64,000 nt of DNA from an uncultured Oceanospirillaceae bacterium (GCA_913057435.1 CAJXNY010000002.1:62001-126000); one strand, 5' to 3'. Positions 27,589-37,201 are shown, counted from the stretch's first letter. A program made the numbers and translations. The notes: generated from the letters alone by a model not told the origin.

Positions 27589-27621
27589 TCCGCCATGCTG
27601 TAAGAAGTTCTGTGTGAACGA

Positions 27622-27661
27622 AAGCCCGCCTGGTATGTGTGAACCAGGCGGGCTTTTTTTA
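27622..27661 (+). terminator. Rho-independent terminator after pta
   Basis: AAGCCCGCCTGGT and ACCAGGCGGGCTT form a perfect 13-bp stem followed by a T-run. Confidence 0.92.
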
Positions 27662-27752
27662 TATTCGCAATATCAGGGGTGTCAGGTGGAGAAGGGCTCG
27701 CGGCCATTACCCGCGAGTAAGGCTGGCAATGGCATTCATCGAGCAGGCAGTC

Positions 27753-28973
27753 TCAGCCATTCATGGACTGGATTGCTGCATCGGTCCAGCTAAGGCTATC
27801 ACGATAGGCCTCATCGTATAATTGAACATCAAGCCCCTCAGGAAGCTGGTCCCAGTCACCGCGCTCATACATCAGTACAGCACTGAGCGTAGCACCCAGC
27901 TCACCCTCACCGGTACTGACAGCCGCCTTGATGGCATCATCCAGCGGCACCTGTTTCATCAGTGTATGCTTATCAATGTCCAGCAGTGCATCCAGCCCTG
28001 ACAGCATCCCCACCATAAATCCGGCACCATCATTCACATGGGCCAGGGTCAGCTGTTCACACATCCGGCCACGCAGCAACAGCTGGCGGCTAAGCTCCTC
28101 CGGTTTATCACTGCCAGTGGTCATCGCAATCAGCGTGGCCCACTTACGCACCTCCGTCAGCCCCATAAGTACGATTGCTTGCGCAATGGATGTGACCTGG
28201 CGTACCAGGTTGAACTGGGCGGAGTTGACAATTCGTAACAGGCGATAAGTCAGAACAGGATCTTTAACGATTAAGTCTTCAAGCCTGGCGGGTGTGGTAT
28301 CGGGGCTTTGCAGCTCACGCATCAGCTGCATCAGGGCAATCTGGTTACCTTCCAGTTTGCGGCCAGTCACCAGCTTGGGTTTGCTGAGAAAATAACCCTG
28401 AAACAGAGTGAACCCCATTTCAATACAGGCCTCAAGCATCGCGTGGGTTTCAATCTTTTCAGCCAGCAGGGTCACCCCGTAAGGACGCAGTTTATCTACC
28501 TGTGCCTGAATTTCCTCCACGGACATCTCCAGCACATCCACTTTAACAATGTGCGCCAGCTTGATCAGGGGGGCGTATTCAGGCGAGTGAATAAAATCAT
28601 CCAGCGCAATCCGGTAGCCATCCCGGCGCAGTGTTTGTACCGCACGGATGACCCCGGGGGTGGCTTTCACATCTTCGAGTATCTCAAGAACCACTCTGTC
28701 GCGGGGCAGGTCAGGGATCACTCCGCTCAGCAGTAACTCTTCCGTGAGATTGATAAACGCCGGTAGCTGGCGGCTATCATTACCGTCATTGATGCTGGAA
28801 TAGATATTCAGTATGACCTGGCTGGTTGCCGTGGAGCCCGATATCTCAATGTGGGCGTACTCGGGACTCCGCTCAGTTCGATACAATAGCTCGTAAGCAA
28901 CAACCTTTAGCGCTGTATCAAAGATAGGCTGGCGTGCCATCAGTACCTGATCTTGCTGTGTTTGCTTATCCAT
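27753..28973 (-). CDS. EAL-HDOD signalling protein (YuxH/CdgJ-like)
   Basis: A 406-residue cytosolic protein with an N-terminal EAL-type domain (about 10-200) and a C-terminal HDOD domain (about 205-390; DPVLTYRLLRIVNSAQF). The EAL signature reads ELL in AYELLYRT; downstream metal/catalytic segments are ALDDF and LLAEKIET. Proteins of this architecture may hydrolyse or merely bind cyclic di-GMP; some affect motility and biofilm. It is convergent with pta across the terminator and stands alone. Confidence 0.85.
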   Translation of the reverse strand: MDKQTQQDQVLMARQPIFDTALKVVAYELLYRTERSPEYAHIEISGSTATSQVILNIYSSINDGNDSRQLPAFINLTEELLLSGVIPDLPRDRVVLEILEDVKATPGVIRAVQTLRRDGYRIALDDFIHSPEYAPLIKLAHIVKVDVLEMSVEEIQAQVDKLRPYGVTLLAEKIETHAMLEACIEMGFTLFQGYFLSKPKLVTGRKLEGNQIALMQLMRELQSPDTTPARLEDLIVKDPVLTYRLLRIVNSAQFNLVRQVTSIAQAIVLMGLTEVRKWATLIAMTTGSDKPEELSRQLLLRGRMCEQLTLAHVNDGAGFMVGMLSGLDALLDIDKHTLMKQVPLDDAIKAAVSTGEGELGATLSAVLMYERGDWDQLPEGLDVQLYDEAYRDSLSWTDAAIQSMNG

Positions 28974-29108
28974 GCAGTCTCTTCAAGGCGTTACCAGTGA
29001 TGAAATATCACTATAGTAGCTGAATGTTTGTTTTCAATACGGCTTACAGAAACGTGAAAGGGCCGTATAATGCCGCTCTTTCAATACGATCCAGAGTGAA
29101 TATAGCTA

Positions 29109-30032
29109 ATGAGCATTAACTGGTTTCCGGGCCATATGCACAAAGCACGCAAAGAGATCGCTAAGGTAATGGACGAAGTCGATGTCATTATCGAAGTGAT
29201 TGATGCGCGCCTGCCGCGTTCCAGCGTAAACCCGCTGGTCGATTCGCTACGTAAAGGGAAACCAGCGCTAAAAATACTCAACAAGAGCGACCTTGCCGAT
29301 CCCGTACGTACTCAGCAATGGTTGGATTACTATAACAGTCTGCCTGATACCCGAGCGATCACGCTGAACTACGAACAGAAGAAGCTGATCAAGCAGATTC
29401 CGGAACTGTGCAAGCAGCTCGCACCTGTACGTGTCCGGACTGACCGTCCTGTTCGAGCGATGATAATGGGGATTCCTAACGTAGGCAAATCTACGTTAAT
29501 CAATTCTCTGGTGGGCCGCAAGATTGCAAAAGTAGGCAATGAGCCCGCGGTGACTAAAACTCAGCAACGCATCAAGCTGAGCAATGACATGGTATTGTCC
29601 GACACCCCCGGGTTTTTATGGCCAAAAATTGAAGATCGAGAGTCCGGCTACCGGCTGGCAGCCAGTGGCGCGATCAAAGACACCGCCATTGAATACGAAG
29701 ATATCGCCATGTTTGCGGCCGAATTTCTGGCCTCCGACTACCCTGAGCGACTGCAGGAACGCTTCAAGCTGAAAACCATGCCAGAAACACCGGAAGCGGT
29801 GGTTGATAGCATAGCTAGAAAGCGTGGCTGTCTGCGCCCTGGGGGCGTTGTTGATTTACATAAAGCATCAGAAATTATTCTGAACGAGCTGCGCAGCGGC
29901 AAACTTGGCCCGATCACCTATGAAACCGTAGCCGAATGGGTTGAGAAAGACCGCCTCGCAGTGCTTGCCGCTGAAGAAGAAGCTCGCCTTGCAGCGCAAG
30001 CAGAGCTGGAAAACGAAGGTAAAAATAGATGA
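29109..30032 (+). CDS. ylqF: Circularly permuted ribosome-biogenesis GTPase (YlqF/RbgA-like)
   Basis: A 307-residue GTPase with permuted motif order: G4 NKSD at 58-61 precedes G1 GIPNVGKST at 121-129 and G3 DTPG at 165-168. The N-terminus INWFPGHMHKARKEI is typical of YlqF, which in Bacillus acts in large-subunit assembly. The C-terminal segment ends in a helical Ala/Glu-rich tail. Its stop overlaps the next gene by four bases, indicating coupled translation. Confidence 0.9.
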   Translation: MSINWFPGHMHKARKEIAKVMDEVDVIIEVIDARLPRSSVNPLVDSLRKGKPALKILNKSDLADPVRTQQWLDYYNSLPDTRAITLNYEQKKLIKQIPELCKQLAPVRVRTDRPVRAMIMGIPNVGKSTLINSLVGRKIAKVGNEPAVTKTQQRIKLSNDMVLSDTPGFLWPKIEDRESGYRLAASGAIKDTAIEYEDIAMFAAEFLASDYPERLQERFKLKTMPETPEAVVDSIARKRGCLRPGGVVDLHKASEIILNELRSGKLGPITYETVAEWVEKDRLAVLAAEEEARLAAQAELENEGKNR

Positions 30033-30304
30033 GTCGAAACAAGAAACGTCGTCACACAAGCGAATGGGTCGAGTATGACGAAGCAGGCCCTACCCGCAAA
30101 GAGCGTAATGCCGATCCAGAAAGCTACGACAGCCGTCGCCGTAAAGGCCTGGCTGAACGTAAAAAAGTAAAGTCCGTGTTCCAGAAGGATCAGGACGCCA
30201 AAGCCGTTAAAAAAGGCAAGCAGGACAACGGTCATGCTCGCGGTCCTTTGGCGGATAAAATACGTAAACTGAATGCCGCAAAAGCGACCGGCACCAACAG
30301 CTGA
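30029..30304 (+). CDS. Small highly basic protein coupled to ylqF
   Basis: A 91-residue protein starting in an ATGA overlap with the ylqF stop. It is very rich in Lys and Arg (RNKKRRHTSEWVEY, RRRKGLAERKKVKSVF) with no hydrophobic core apparent, and probably partly disordered. I do not recognise a named family. Its coupling to a ribosome-assembly GTPase and its charge suggest contact with rRNA, which is an inference only. Confidence 0.65.
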   Translation: MSRNKKRRHTSEWVEYDEAGPTRKERNADPESYDSRRRKGLAERKKVKSVFQKDQDAKAVKKGKQDNGHARGPLADKIRKLNAAKATGTNS

Positions 30305-30378
30305 TCGCCGCTTCCATTTGATCTCCGCCGCAGGGTCTTCTAGTTTGAAGATGAACCCTGTGTGCGGAGATCACCCTC

Positions 30379-30675
30379 ATGTCCCACTCTCCAGTCCATT
30401 GTGCCGGTATCAAACCGGTCGTTGTTTCTCTGCAAGAAGGCGAAACCTACGCCTGGTGCGCCTGCGGCCGCTCCTCTAATCAGCCATTCTGCGACGGCTC
30501 CCACCAGGGCACCGGAATAGACCCTGTTGTCTTCGTTGCCGAAAAAAACGCCCGTGTCGCCCTGTGCACCTGTAAACAGACCGCCACAGCGCCGGTATGT
30601 GATGGTAGCCATAAGCAGGTGACAGCGGCGGATGTTGATCAACCGGTTATTGCCAGGCAGGGTGATCGATCATAA
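30379..30675 (+). CDS. CDGSH iron-sulfur domain protein with two motifs
   Basis: A 98-residue protein with two CDGSH-type Fe-S sites: Cys27, Cys29, Cys38 and His42 (CACGRSSNQPFCDGSH), and Cys63, Cys65, Cys74 and His78 (CTCKQTATAPVCDGSH). Each would hold a [2Fe-2S] cluster with 3Cys:1His ligation. The function of bacterial double-CDGSH proteins is unclear; redox or Fe-S transfer roles are proposed. Confidence 0.88.
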   Translation: MSHSPVHCAGIKPVVVSLQEGETYAWCACGRSSNQPFCDGSHQGTGIDPVVFVAEKNARVALCTCKQTATAPVCDGSHKQVTAADVDQPVIARQGDRS

Positions 30676-30756
30676 AAAAGGTGTCTAAGCCGGTGATCTG
30701 ACCAGACTTTTTCTACGTAGGTGACATTTTGAAATCACTGCCAGGAGGCGCGTTCT

Positions 30757-31401
30757 ATGATTATCACTGCGCAACAGCTGTCCCGGCTCGACAGCCGTAC
30801 CCGTATCAACACCATCAACTCGCTGTCTGGCTTCAAAAGCGCCAGCCTGATTGGCACCGTAAATGAACAGGGCGGTTATAACCTGGCGATCATCTCCTCC
30901 ATTGTTCACCTCGGGGCTGACCCGGCACTGGTCGGCTTCATTGCCAGGCCCCATACAACACGCCGCGACACCCTGGAAAATATCCTCGCCACCGGCGTCT
31001 ACACCATTAACCATATCCACGAAGGTATCATCGCCCAGGCCCATCAGACCTCTGCCCGTTATGACGCCGGGATCAGCGAGTTTGACGCCACCGGGCTGAC
31101 ACCGCTGATTACCGACCACAGCGCCGCACCCTACGTTAAAGAATCACACATTCGCTACAGCCTGCGTTTTGTTGAGAAACTGGATATTGCGGCCAACGGC
31201 ACCCATATGATCATCGGCGAAGTCAGCGAGGTCCAGCTGCCGGACGACAGCCTCGACGCCAGCGGTAAAATAGACCTTGAAGCAGCAGGGACGGTGGCCA
31301 TCTCCGGACTCGATCACTACCACAGCACCCGCACGCTCAACCGGTTCAGCTACGCCAAACCGGATCAACCGTTGTGTTCTTTATTGACGGAGCCGGTATA
31401 G
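30757..31401 (+). CDS. Flavin reductase-like FMN-binding protein
   Basis: A 214-residue protein of the flavin reductase-like split-barrel family: SGFKSASLIGTVNEQGGYNLA binds flavin phosphate and PALVGFIARP continues the barrel. A ribosome site AGGAGG lies upstream. Its partner and substrate are unknown; close relatives are annotated only as flavin reductase family. Confidence 0.75.
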   Translation: MIITAQQLSRLDSRTRINTINSLSGFKSASLIGTVNEQGGYNLAIISSIVHLGADPALVGFIARPHTTRRDTLENILATGVYTINHIHEGIIAQAHQTSARYDAGISEFDATGLTPLITDHSAAPYVKESHIRYSLRFVEKLDIAANGTHMIIGEVSEVQLPDDSLDASGKIDLEAAGTVAISGLDHYHSTRTLNRFSYAKPDQPLCSLLTEPV

Positions 31402-31420
31402 CCCTCCGGCTCTGGATTTT

Positions 31421-31577
31421 GTAGCAGCGACGTCCCGTCGCGTCAGGGTTACATTGCCCGACTGTTCAGCACTCCCTGCCCTGAAATCCTTCTGCCTGCG
31501 CGGCGGCTGCTATACAATAGCCGCCCGCTGGAACTCAGCCGTACCCTGTGTAGCAGCGACGCCCCGTCGCGTCAGGG
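31421..31577. repeat. Two copies of the GTAGCAGCGACG(T/C)CCCGTCGCGTCAGGGT repeat
   Basis: Copies at 31421-31448 and 31550-31577 lie in the same orientation 129 bp apart, differing at one base of the core. Both are followed by CAGGGT. They belong to the same family as 7007 and 10085. Confidence 0.8.
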
Positions 31578-31624
31578 TAAAGCGGCCCTCGGTTGCTCAG
31601 AACTTATCAACGCAGGCAGACAAC

Positions 31625-32806
31625 ATGGCGCAGTACGACGTAATCATCATCGGTGCAGGAGCCTCCGGGCTGATGTGTGCAGCACAGGCAGGCTACCGTG
31701 GCCGCAGTGTACGGGTGTTAGAGCACACTAAAAAACTGGGCCGTAAAATCCTGATGTCCGGTGGTGGCCGCTGTAACTTCACCAATGTTCACAACGGCCC
31801 GGCCAACTTCCTCTCCAGCAACCCGCACTTCTGCAAATCGGCCCTTAGCCGTTACAGCGCCGCTGATTTTATCGAGCTGGTTGATCGCCATGGCATTGAA
31901 TACCACGAGAAAACCCTCGGCCAGCTGTTCTGTAACGAGTCCAGCAAAGAGATGCTGCAACTGTTACTGACCGAAGCCGACTGGGCGGGCGCGACCATCC
32001 AGACCGAAACCGACGTCACCCGGATCAGCCCGATAGAAGAGGGCGGCTACCAGCTGCACACCAGCCAGGGCACATTCAGCTGCGAAAGCCTGGTGATCGC
32101 CACCGGCGGCCTGTCGATCCCCAACGGTGGCGCAACCAGCTTCGCCTTTGATATTGCCCAGCAGTTCGATATGAACATCCTGCCCCGCAGCGCCGCACTG
32201 GTACCGTTCACCCTGCAGCCCGCCATTCTGGATCACCTTAAACCGCTGTCGGGCATCTCCCATAAAGTCACCGCCAGCATTGGCGATACCCATTTCACCG
32301 AGCAGATGCTACTGACCCACCGTGGCCTCAGCGGCCCGGCCATTCTGCAGATCAGCTCCTACTGGGTGCCGGGCGGCGAGGTGCAGATCAACCTGTTCCC
32401 GGATCTCGACCTGGCCCAGTGGTTGGCAGAACAACGCCAGGCCAGCCCGAAAATGGCCCTGCACAACGCCCTGGGCCAGCTGATGACCAAACGCTTCGCC
32501 CAGACCCTGTGTGACCTCTGGTCCATCAACAGCACCCTGGCTGAACTGAGCAACACCCGCATCGACGAAATCGCCGCCATGTTCCACCGCTGGACCATCA
32601 AACCGGCGGGCACTGAAGGCTACCGTACCGCCGAAGTTACCCTGGGCGGCATCGACACTAACGAGCTGTCGTCCAAAACCATGGAAGCGAAAAAAGCCCC
32701 CGGCCTGTATTTTATCGGCGAATGCGTTGATGTAACCGGCCACCTGGGCGGCCACAACTTCCAGTGGGCCTGGGCCTCGGGGTATGCGGCGGGGATGTTT
32801 GTGTAG
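31625..32806 (+). CDS. HI0933/YhiN-family flavoprotein
   Basis: A 393-residue FAD protein with dinucleotide motif IIIGAGASGLMCAAQAG at residues 6-22 and the family block GRKILMSGGGRCNFTN at about 40-55. The C-terminal FAD segment is GLYFIGECVDVTGHLGGHNFQWAWASG. The start at 31625 follows family length; upstream in-frame codons run through the repeats and are not coding. The physiological reaction of the YhiN family is not known. Confidence 0.88.
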   Translation: MAQYDVIIIGAGASGLMCAAQAGYRGRSVRVLEHTKKLGRKILMSGGGRCNFTNVHNGPANFLSSNPHFCKSALSRYSAADFIELVDRHGIEYHEKTLGQLFCNESSKEMLQLLLTEADWAGATIQTETDVTRISPIEEGGYQLHTSQGTFSCESLVIATGGLSIPNGGATSFAFDIAQQFDMNILPRSAALVPFTLQPAILDHLKPLSGISHKVTASIGDTHFTEQMLLTHRGLSGPAILQISSYWVPGGEVQINLFPDLDLAQWLAEQRQASPKMALHNALGQLMTKRFAQTLCDLWSINSTLAELSNTRIDEIAAMFHRWTIKPAGTEGYRTAEVTLGGIDTNELSSKTMEAKKAPGLYFIGECVDVTGHLGGHNFQWAWASGYAAGMFV

Positions 32807-32812
32807 TTCTCC

Positions 32813-32842
32813 CTGTGGGACCGGTGTCCCCACCGGGAAGCT
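32813..32842. repeat. Dispersed repeat CTGTGGGACCGGTGTCC(C/T)CACCGG type
   Basis: A nearly identical inverted copy lies at 6891-6920. The core is palindromic (CCGGTG...CACCGG). It sits right after the flavoprotein stop. Confidence 0.7.
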
Positions 32843-32942
32843 TTCATTCTGAAGGCGCACAAAGCTCAACCTGTACCTGTTGACCCGTCTACAGGTGCAG
32901 GCTTGATCATCGGCTCTCAATCAGAAAAGGAGGGCCGTAACA

Positions 32943-33848
32943 GTGAGTGGCAGATTCACCACAGCGTTATCATTCACCCGCACCATCCCCGCAGCACAGC
33001 GCGGAATACTGTTGGCGCTGATGTCTACCGGCCTGTTTGTACTGGTGGGGGTACTGGTGCGTATGCTCAGCGAGCGGATCGACCTGTTTCAGATCCTGCT
33101 GTTTCGCCAGCTGGTGTTCATCGTGCTGCTGATACCGGCAGTTCTGGCCTCACTGGACACCGTGCTTAAACCGCAGCAGCTCCCGTTGCACGCCTTGCGC
33201 ATTGTTGGCGCGTTTATGGCGCTGTATCTGGGCTTTGTCACCGTCAGCCATCTCCCGCTGGCCGATGCAACCGCACTGGGGTTTACTCAGGTACTCTTTG
33301 TCGCGCTGATCTCCCGGCTGTTTCTCGCTGAATCTGTGGGCATGGCCCGGCTGTTCACCGTAATCACCGGCTTCGGCGGGGTGATGCTGGTGGTACAGCC
33401 CAGCTTTGCTGGTGTCTCGGTTCTTTATACCCTGGCAGGCTTAGCCGGGGCCGCGGGGGCTGCGTTGGCGGTGGTCTGTGTCCGACGGCTGGCACAGACT
33501 CAGCCTCGGGTTGTACTGCTGAGCTGGCAAGCGGTGTTTGTCGGGTTGCTCGCACTGGTTCCCGGCCTGGCGGGCTGGCAGTGGCCCACCCTGGATGAAC
33601 TGGTATTGCTGCTGCTTGTAGGGGTAATTTCCTCCCTGGCACAATGGATTGGGGTAACGGCCTACCAGCTGGCGCAGGCCAATGTTGTGGCTAATGTTGA
33701 ATACGCAAAAATCATCTACGCGCTGATCTTCGGCTACTGCCTGTTCGCAGAAATTCCAGATGCCACAGCACTGATCGGTGTGCTGGTGATCATTGCCAGC
33801 GCTGCGGTACCCTGGTTACTGAGCCATCGGTCAAAGCGGGCGGGATGA
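32943..33848 (+). CDS. EamA/DMT-family transporter
   Basis: A 301-residue membrane protein with about ten hydrophobic segments arranged as two EamA repeats. The start is a GTG at 32943, supported by AGGAGG eleven bases upstream. No substrate can be assigned. It precedes a MerR regulator by 63 bp on the same strand. Confidence 0.82.
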   Translation: MSGRFTTALSFTRTIPAAQRGILLALMSTGLFVLVGVLVRMLSERIDLFQILLFRQLVFIVLLIPAVLASLDTVLKPQQLPLHALRIVGAFMALYLGFVTVSHLPLADATALGFTQVLFVALISRLFLAESVGMARLFTVITGFGGVMLVVQPSFAGVSVLYTLAGLAGAAGAALAVVCVRRLAQTQPRVVLLSWQAVFVGLLALVPGLAGWQWPTLDELVLLLLVGVISSLAQWIGVTAYQLAQANVVANVEYAKIIYALIFGYCLFAEIPDATALIGVLVIIASAAVPWLLSHRSKRAG

Positions 33849-33911
33849 TCTATGTAGACCCTGCCTGCGGATAGCGGCAGGCAGGGCGCTTAACACAAAG
33901 ACGAGGCATCT

Positions 33912-34433
33912 ATGCTGACGGTTTCTCAACTGGCAAAACACACCGGCATTTCACGCACCAGTATCCTCTACTACGAGCGTGAAGGCCTGCTGTTACCCGC
34001 CTGCAGATCAGACAACGGCTACCGCTGGTATGGCGATGCCGAGCGTAAAAAGCTGGAGATGATCCTTGCCTACCGTTCCTTCGGCGTCCCGGTTGCGCAG
34101 CTACATGATCTGCTGGGCCGGGCACATGAAGCCAGACAGGAGCAGATTCTGCATGATCAGTTCAACGTACTGGAAAAAGAGATTCAGCAACTGCGCCTGC
34201 AGCAGAAAGCCATTGTGCAGTTTATGGGCCAGCCCGAGCTGCTGGAAGAAAAGCACATTACCAAAGCCCGCTGGACCCAGGTGATGCGCGATGCCGGGCT
34301 GACCGATGCCGATATGCACAACTGGCATATTCAGTTTGAGAAAACCGAGCCCGCCGGACACCAGGGCTTCCTGGAGTCGCTGGGGCTGGGGGCGGGGGAG
34401 ATCAAACGGATTCGGTTGTGGTCAGGCACATAA
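33912..34433 (+). CDS. MerR-family transcriptional regulator
   Basis: A 173-residue regulator with an N-terminal MerR HTH (TVSQLAKHTGISRTSILYYE then GLLLPACRSDNGYRWY) and a dimerising coiled coil at about 80-115. The C-terminal ligand part lacks a clear metal-binding Cys cluster, so it is unlikely to be a classic metal sensor. It may control the adjacent EamA genes on either side. Confidence 0.8.
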   Translation: MLTVSQLAKHTGISRTSILYYEREGLLLPACRSDNGYRWYGDAERKKLEMILAYRSFGVPVAQLHDLLGRAHEARQEQILHDQFNVLEKEIQQLRLQQKAIVQFMGQPELLEEKHITKARWTQVMRDAGLTDADMHNWHIQFEKTEPAGHQGFLESLGLGAGEIKRIRLWSGT

Positions 34434-34443
34434 GTGGTGCCGG

Positions 34444-35370
34444 TTATTTACGAGCCGGTTGAGCGCCAGATGCGAGAAGATCATCCGGCTTAGCATCCTG
34501 TTTCGGCGCTTTTACTGCAGCGGGCCGGGCCAGCCACAGTGTGCCGACAATGGCGGCTGCGCCCAGCAGCTGGATGGGCGTCAAAGCTTCGCCCAGTATC
34601 AGCCAGCCCAGCAGGGTGGCACAGAGCGGGCTGCCGAGTGACATGAACGATAGTGTACTGGCGGGTAGCCGTTCGATACCTCGGAACCATAAACTGTAGG
34701 CGATCAGCGCACCAAACAGTGCCAGGTAGCTATAGCCAGCCACATTCAGCCCGCTCAGTGTGTCCGGCAGACCTTCCTGCCACAGTAGCACCGGCAGCAG
34801 CATTAGCCCTCCCAGCGTCAGTTGCCAGCCAGTCAGATTAAGCAGGCTCATGCCTTCCGGCCGTCCCCAGCGCTTGGTCAGCACAATACCCGTGGCCATG
34901 GATGCGGCAGCGGCGAGTCCCGCTAATACCCCTGCGGTATTCAATGACAGGCCCGGTTGTAGCACCAGCAACGCAACACCACTGATACCCACGGCACACG
35001 CAGCCCACTGCCGTGGTCTTACCTGTTCTGCCAGCAACAGTCTGGCCAGTAGCAGTACCAGAACTGGCTGACAGTTAGCAATCAATGCTGCCACACCCCC
35101 CGGTAGCAGGTAGGCCGACATAAACAGGAAATAGAAAAATGCACCGATATTCAGCGCCCCCAGGATGGCGACTCGCCACCACCACTCACCCTGTAGCCAA
35201 CGACGGCTAATTAACAGCAGTATCAGGCCAGCAGGCAGTGCCCGCAAAAATGCTGCCAGCAATGGGCGACCATCTGGCAGCATTTCGGTAGTAATCAGAT
35301 ACGTACTGCCCCAGATCAGTGGGGCCAACAGGGTAATGAATATGTCCGTAGCAGGGGAACGCTGTGCCAT
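34444..35370 (-). CDS. EamA/DMT-family transporter
   Basis: A 308-residue protein with about ten membrane segments and a Lys/Pro-rich cytosolic C-terminus. The N-terminal LLAPLIWGSTYLITTEMLPDGRPLLAAFLRALPAG is typical of the YedA/RhtA-like branch of EamA exporters. It is convergent with the MerR gene (ten bases apart). Substrate unknown. Confidence 0.82.
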   Translation of the reverse strand: MAQRSPATDIFITLLAPLIWGSTYLITTEMLPDGRPLLAAFLRALPAGLILLLISRRWLQGEWWWRVAILGALNIGAFFYFLFMSAYLLPGGVAALIANCQPVLVLLLARLLLAEQVRPRQWAACAVGISGVALLVLQPGLSLNTAGVLAGLAAAASMATGIVLTKRWGRPEGMSLLNLTGWQLTLGGLMLLPVLLWQEGLPDTLSGLNVAGYSYLALFGALIAYSLWFRGIERLPASTLSFMSLGSPLCATLLGWLILGEALTPIQLLGAAAIVGTLWLARPAAVKAPKQDAKPDDLLASGAQPARK

Positions 35371-35913
35371 CGTAAACTCCTTGGGAAGGCAGGCTTAATC
35401 TCGGATTATAAACGGGTCGTGTATAGCCGCACCAGGTAACCCATGTCTATTTGGCTGTCACGGCATCTTGTGTTGAAAAGCGCGTATATCGCCAGTCCGG
35501 TAGTGGGATCGTCCGCTGGGTGCTGGTGTTACCTGGCTATAAATAGAAATGAAATTTTTAATGTTAGTTTCACTAACATATAACGATTAATTTTCAAGAC
35601 GAGGTGTACGGGCCTGCTCAAATCTCTACAGGTCTGACATTCCGGCTCTGCGTGTTGCTAAATATAGGCCATAGTGAGGCAGAGATTTCTTAGTAATAAA
35701 AATATAAATACTTGTATATAAATAAGTTATTTTCAAATCCCTAGTTCGTTTATAGATAATCACTGCCCCCTTAAGCACTCGCCTCATCAAGCGTTCCTTC
35801 ACCCTTACCATCGACAAAATAAAGTGATCCTGGATTTCATTCACCCTTGTCATCCAACACCCCTTCGGGCACTATCGTGAAAAATAACAAAAAATATTCA
35901 CGAGGATTATCCA
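35371..35913. other. AT-rich intergenic region upstream of the class V aminotransferase
   Basis: About 540 bp with AT content well above the genes on either side. A hairpin ATGTTAG...CTAACAT lies near 35560-35578. TCGTGAA (35875-35881) and TTCACGA (35897-35903) form an inverted repeat just before the GTG start of the next gene and could be an operator. A possible 75-codon minus-strand frame at 35626-35853 is judged non-coding. Confidence 0.45.
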
Positions 35914-37047
35914 GTGTCTACAGCATTTCAGAACGTTGATCCAAACGGCTTGCTCGAATACTCCGTGGTGTATACGGATCGTTCCCTTAACCATATGTCA
36001 GCTGCTTTTCAGGGCGTGATGACGGATATCTCCGCCACCCTCAAGCAGGTGTACAACGCCCATGCCGTTGCCGTAGTGCCGGGCAGTGGCACCTTTGGCA
36101 TGGAGGCGGTGGCGCGTCAGTTTGCCACTGATAAAAAATGTCTGGTGATTCGCAATGGCTGGTTCAGCTATCGCTGGAGCCAGATCTTCGATATGGGCAA
36201 TATTCCTGCTGCCTGCACAGTACTGAAAGCGCGCCAGACAGCGCAGGGTAGCCAGGCGCCGTTTGCACCGGCACCGATTGATGAGGTAGTGGCGACCATC
36301 CGTGCAGAAAAGCCGGATATGGTGTTTGCCCCCCATGTGGAAACCTCGTCCGGGATGATCCTGCCGGATGATTATCTGCGTGCGCTGGCGGCAGCTGCCC
36401 ATGACGTGGGGGCACTGTTTGTGTTGGATTGCATCGCCTCCGGCACCCTCTGGGTGGATATGAAAGCAATTGGCGTGGATGTACTGATCAGTGCGCCACA
36501 GAAGGGCTGGAGTGGCTCGCCTTGCTGTGCGCTGGTGATGATGAGCGAAAACGCCCGGACCCGTATCGACGCAACCCAGAGCAGCAGCTTCGCCTGTGAT
36601 CTGAAAAAGTGGCTGCAGATTATGGAAGCCTATGAAAACGGCGGCCATGCCTACCACGCTACCATGCCGACCGATGCCTTATTTAAATTCCGCGATGTGA
36701 TGAAAGAAACCGCAGAGTATGGCTTCGATAAGGTCCACGCGGCGCAGCAGGCGCTGGGGGATCAGATACGTGCTGTACTGGCAGAACGCGGCATTAACAG
36801 CGTGGCCGCGCCGGGCTTTCAGGCACCGGGCGTGGTGGTCAGCTACACCGGCGATGGCGAAATACAGACCGGCAAAAAATTCCTCGCCCAGGGGATGCAG
36901 ATTGCAGCGGGTGTGCCCCTGCAATGTGATGAACCGGCGGACTTTACAACCTTCCGCATCGGCCTGTTCGGGCTGGACAAACTCTACGACGTAGATGCCG
37001 CTGTAACCACATTCAGCCAGGCCCTGGATCAGGTGCTGCAAGGCTGA
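35914..37047 (+). CDS. Class V PLP-dependent aminotransferase (alanine/serine-glyoxylate type)
   Basis: A 377-residue enzyme starting with GTG at 35914 behind GAGGAT. The fold is the alanine-glyoxylate/serine-glyoxylate aminotransferase class: PGSGTFGMEAVARQF near residues 56-70, Asp172 in FVLDCIASG, and the PLP Lys197 in APQKGWSGSPCC. The amino donor and acceptor cannot be read from the sequence. Its cluster (HbpS-like protein, glyA, sdaA) suggests glycine, serine or glyoxylate chemistry. Confidence 0.78.
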   Translation: MSTAFQNVDPNGLLEYSVVYTDRSLNHMSAAFQGVMTDISATLKQVYNAHAVAVVPGSGTFGMEAVARQFATDKKCLVIRNGWFSYRWSQIFDMGNIPAACTVLKARQTAQGSQAPFAPAPIDEVVATIRAEKPDMVFAPHVETSSGMILPDDYLRALAAAAHDVGALFVLDCIASGTLWVDMKAIGVDVLISAPQKGWSGSPCCALVMMSENARTRIDATQSSSFACDLKKWLQIMEAYENGGHAYHATMPTDALFKFRDVMKETAEYGFDKVHAAQQALGDQIRAVLAERGINSVAAPGFQAPGVVVSYTGDGEIQTGKKFLAQGMQIAAGVPLQCDEPADFTTFRIGLFGLDKLYDVDAAVTTFSQALDQVLQG

Positions 37048-37201
37048 CATCGCTGCGGAGTTGCCTGTTTTGCCGTCAGCTGCTCCGCCTCTCTACGCCC
37101 TTGCATCAATCAGCGAAACGCTGAGGAGTGCGCTCGTCTGCTGGGCGTACCAATGCAGGGAAACACCACCGATTTACCAATAAAAATAAAGGTGAACAAC
37201 A

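Noticed and set aside
35626-35853. 75-codon minus-strand frame in the AT-rich gap
   Set aside because: No ribosome site and no recognisable domain; AT-rich chance frame.
35371-35913. Glycine riboswitch upstream of the aminotransferase-glyA-sdaA cluster
   Set aside because: No tandem aptamer core or conserved glycine-riboswitch segments could be found.
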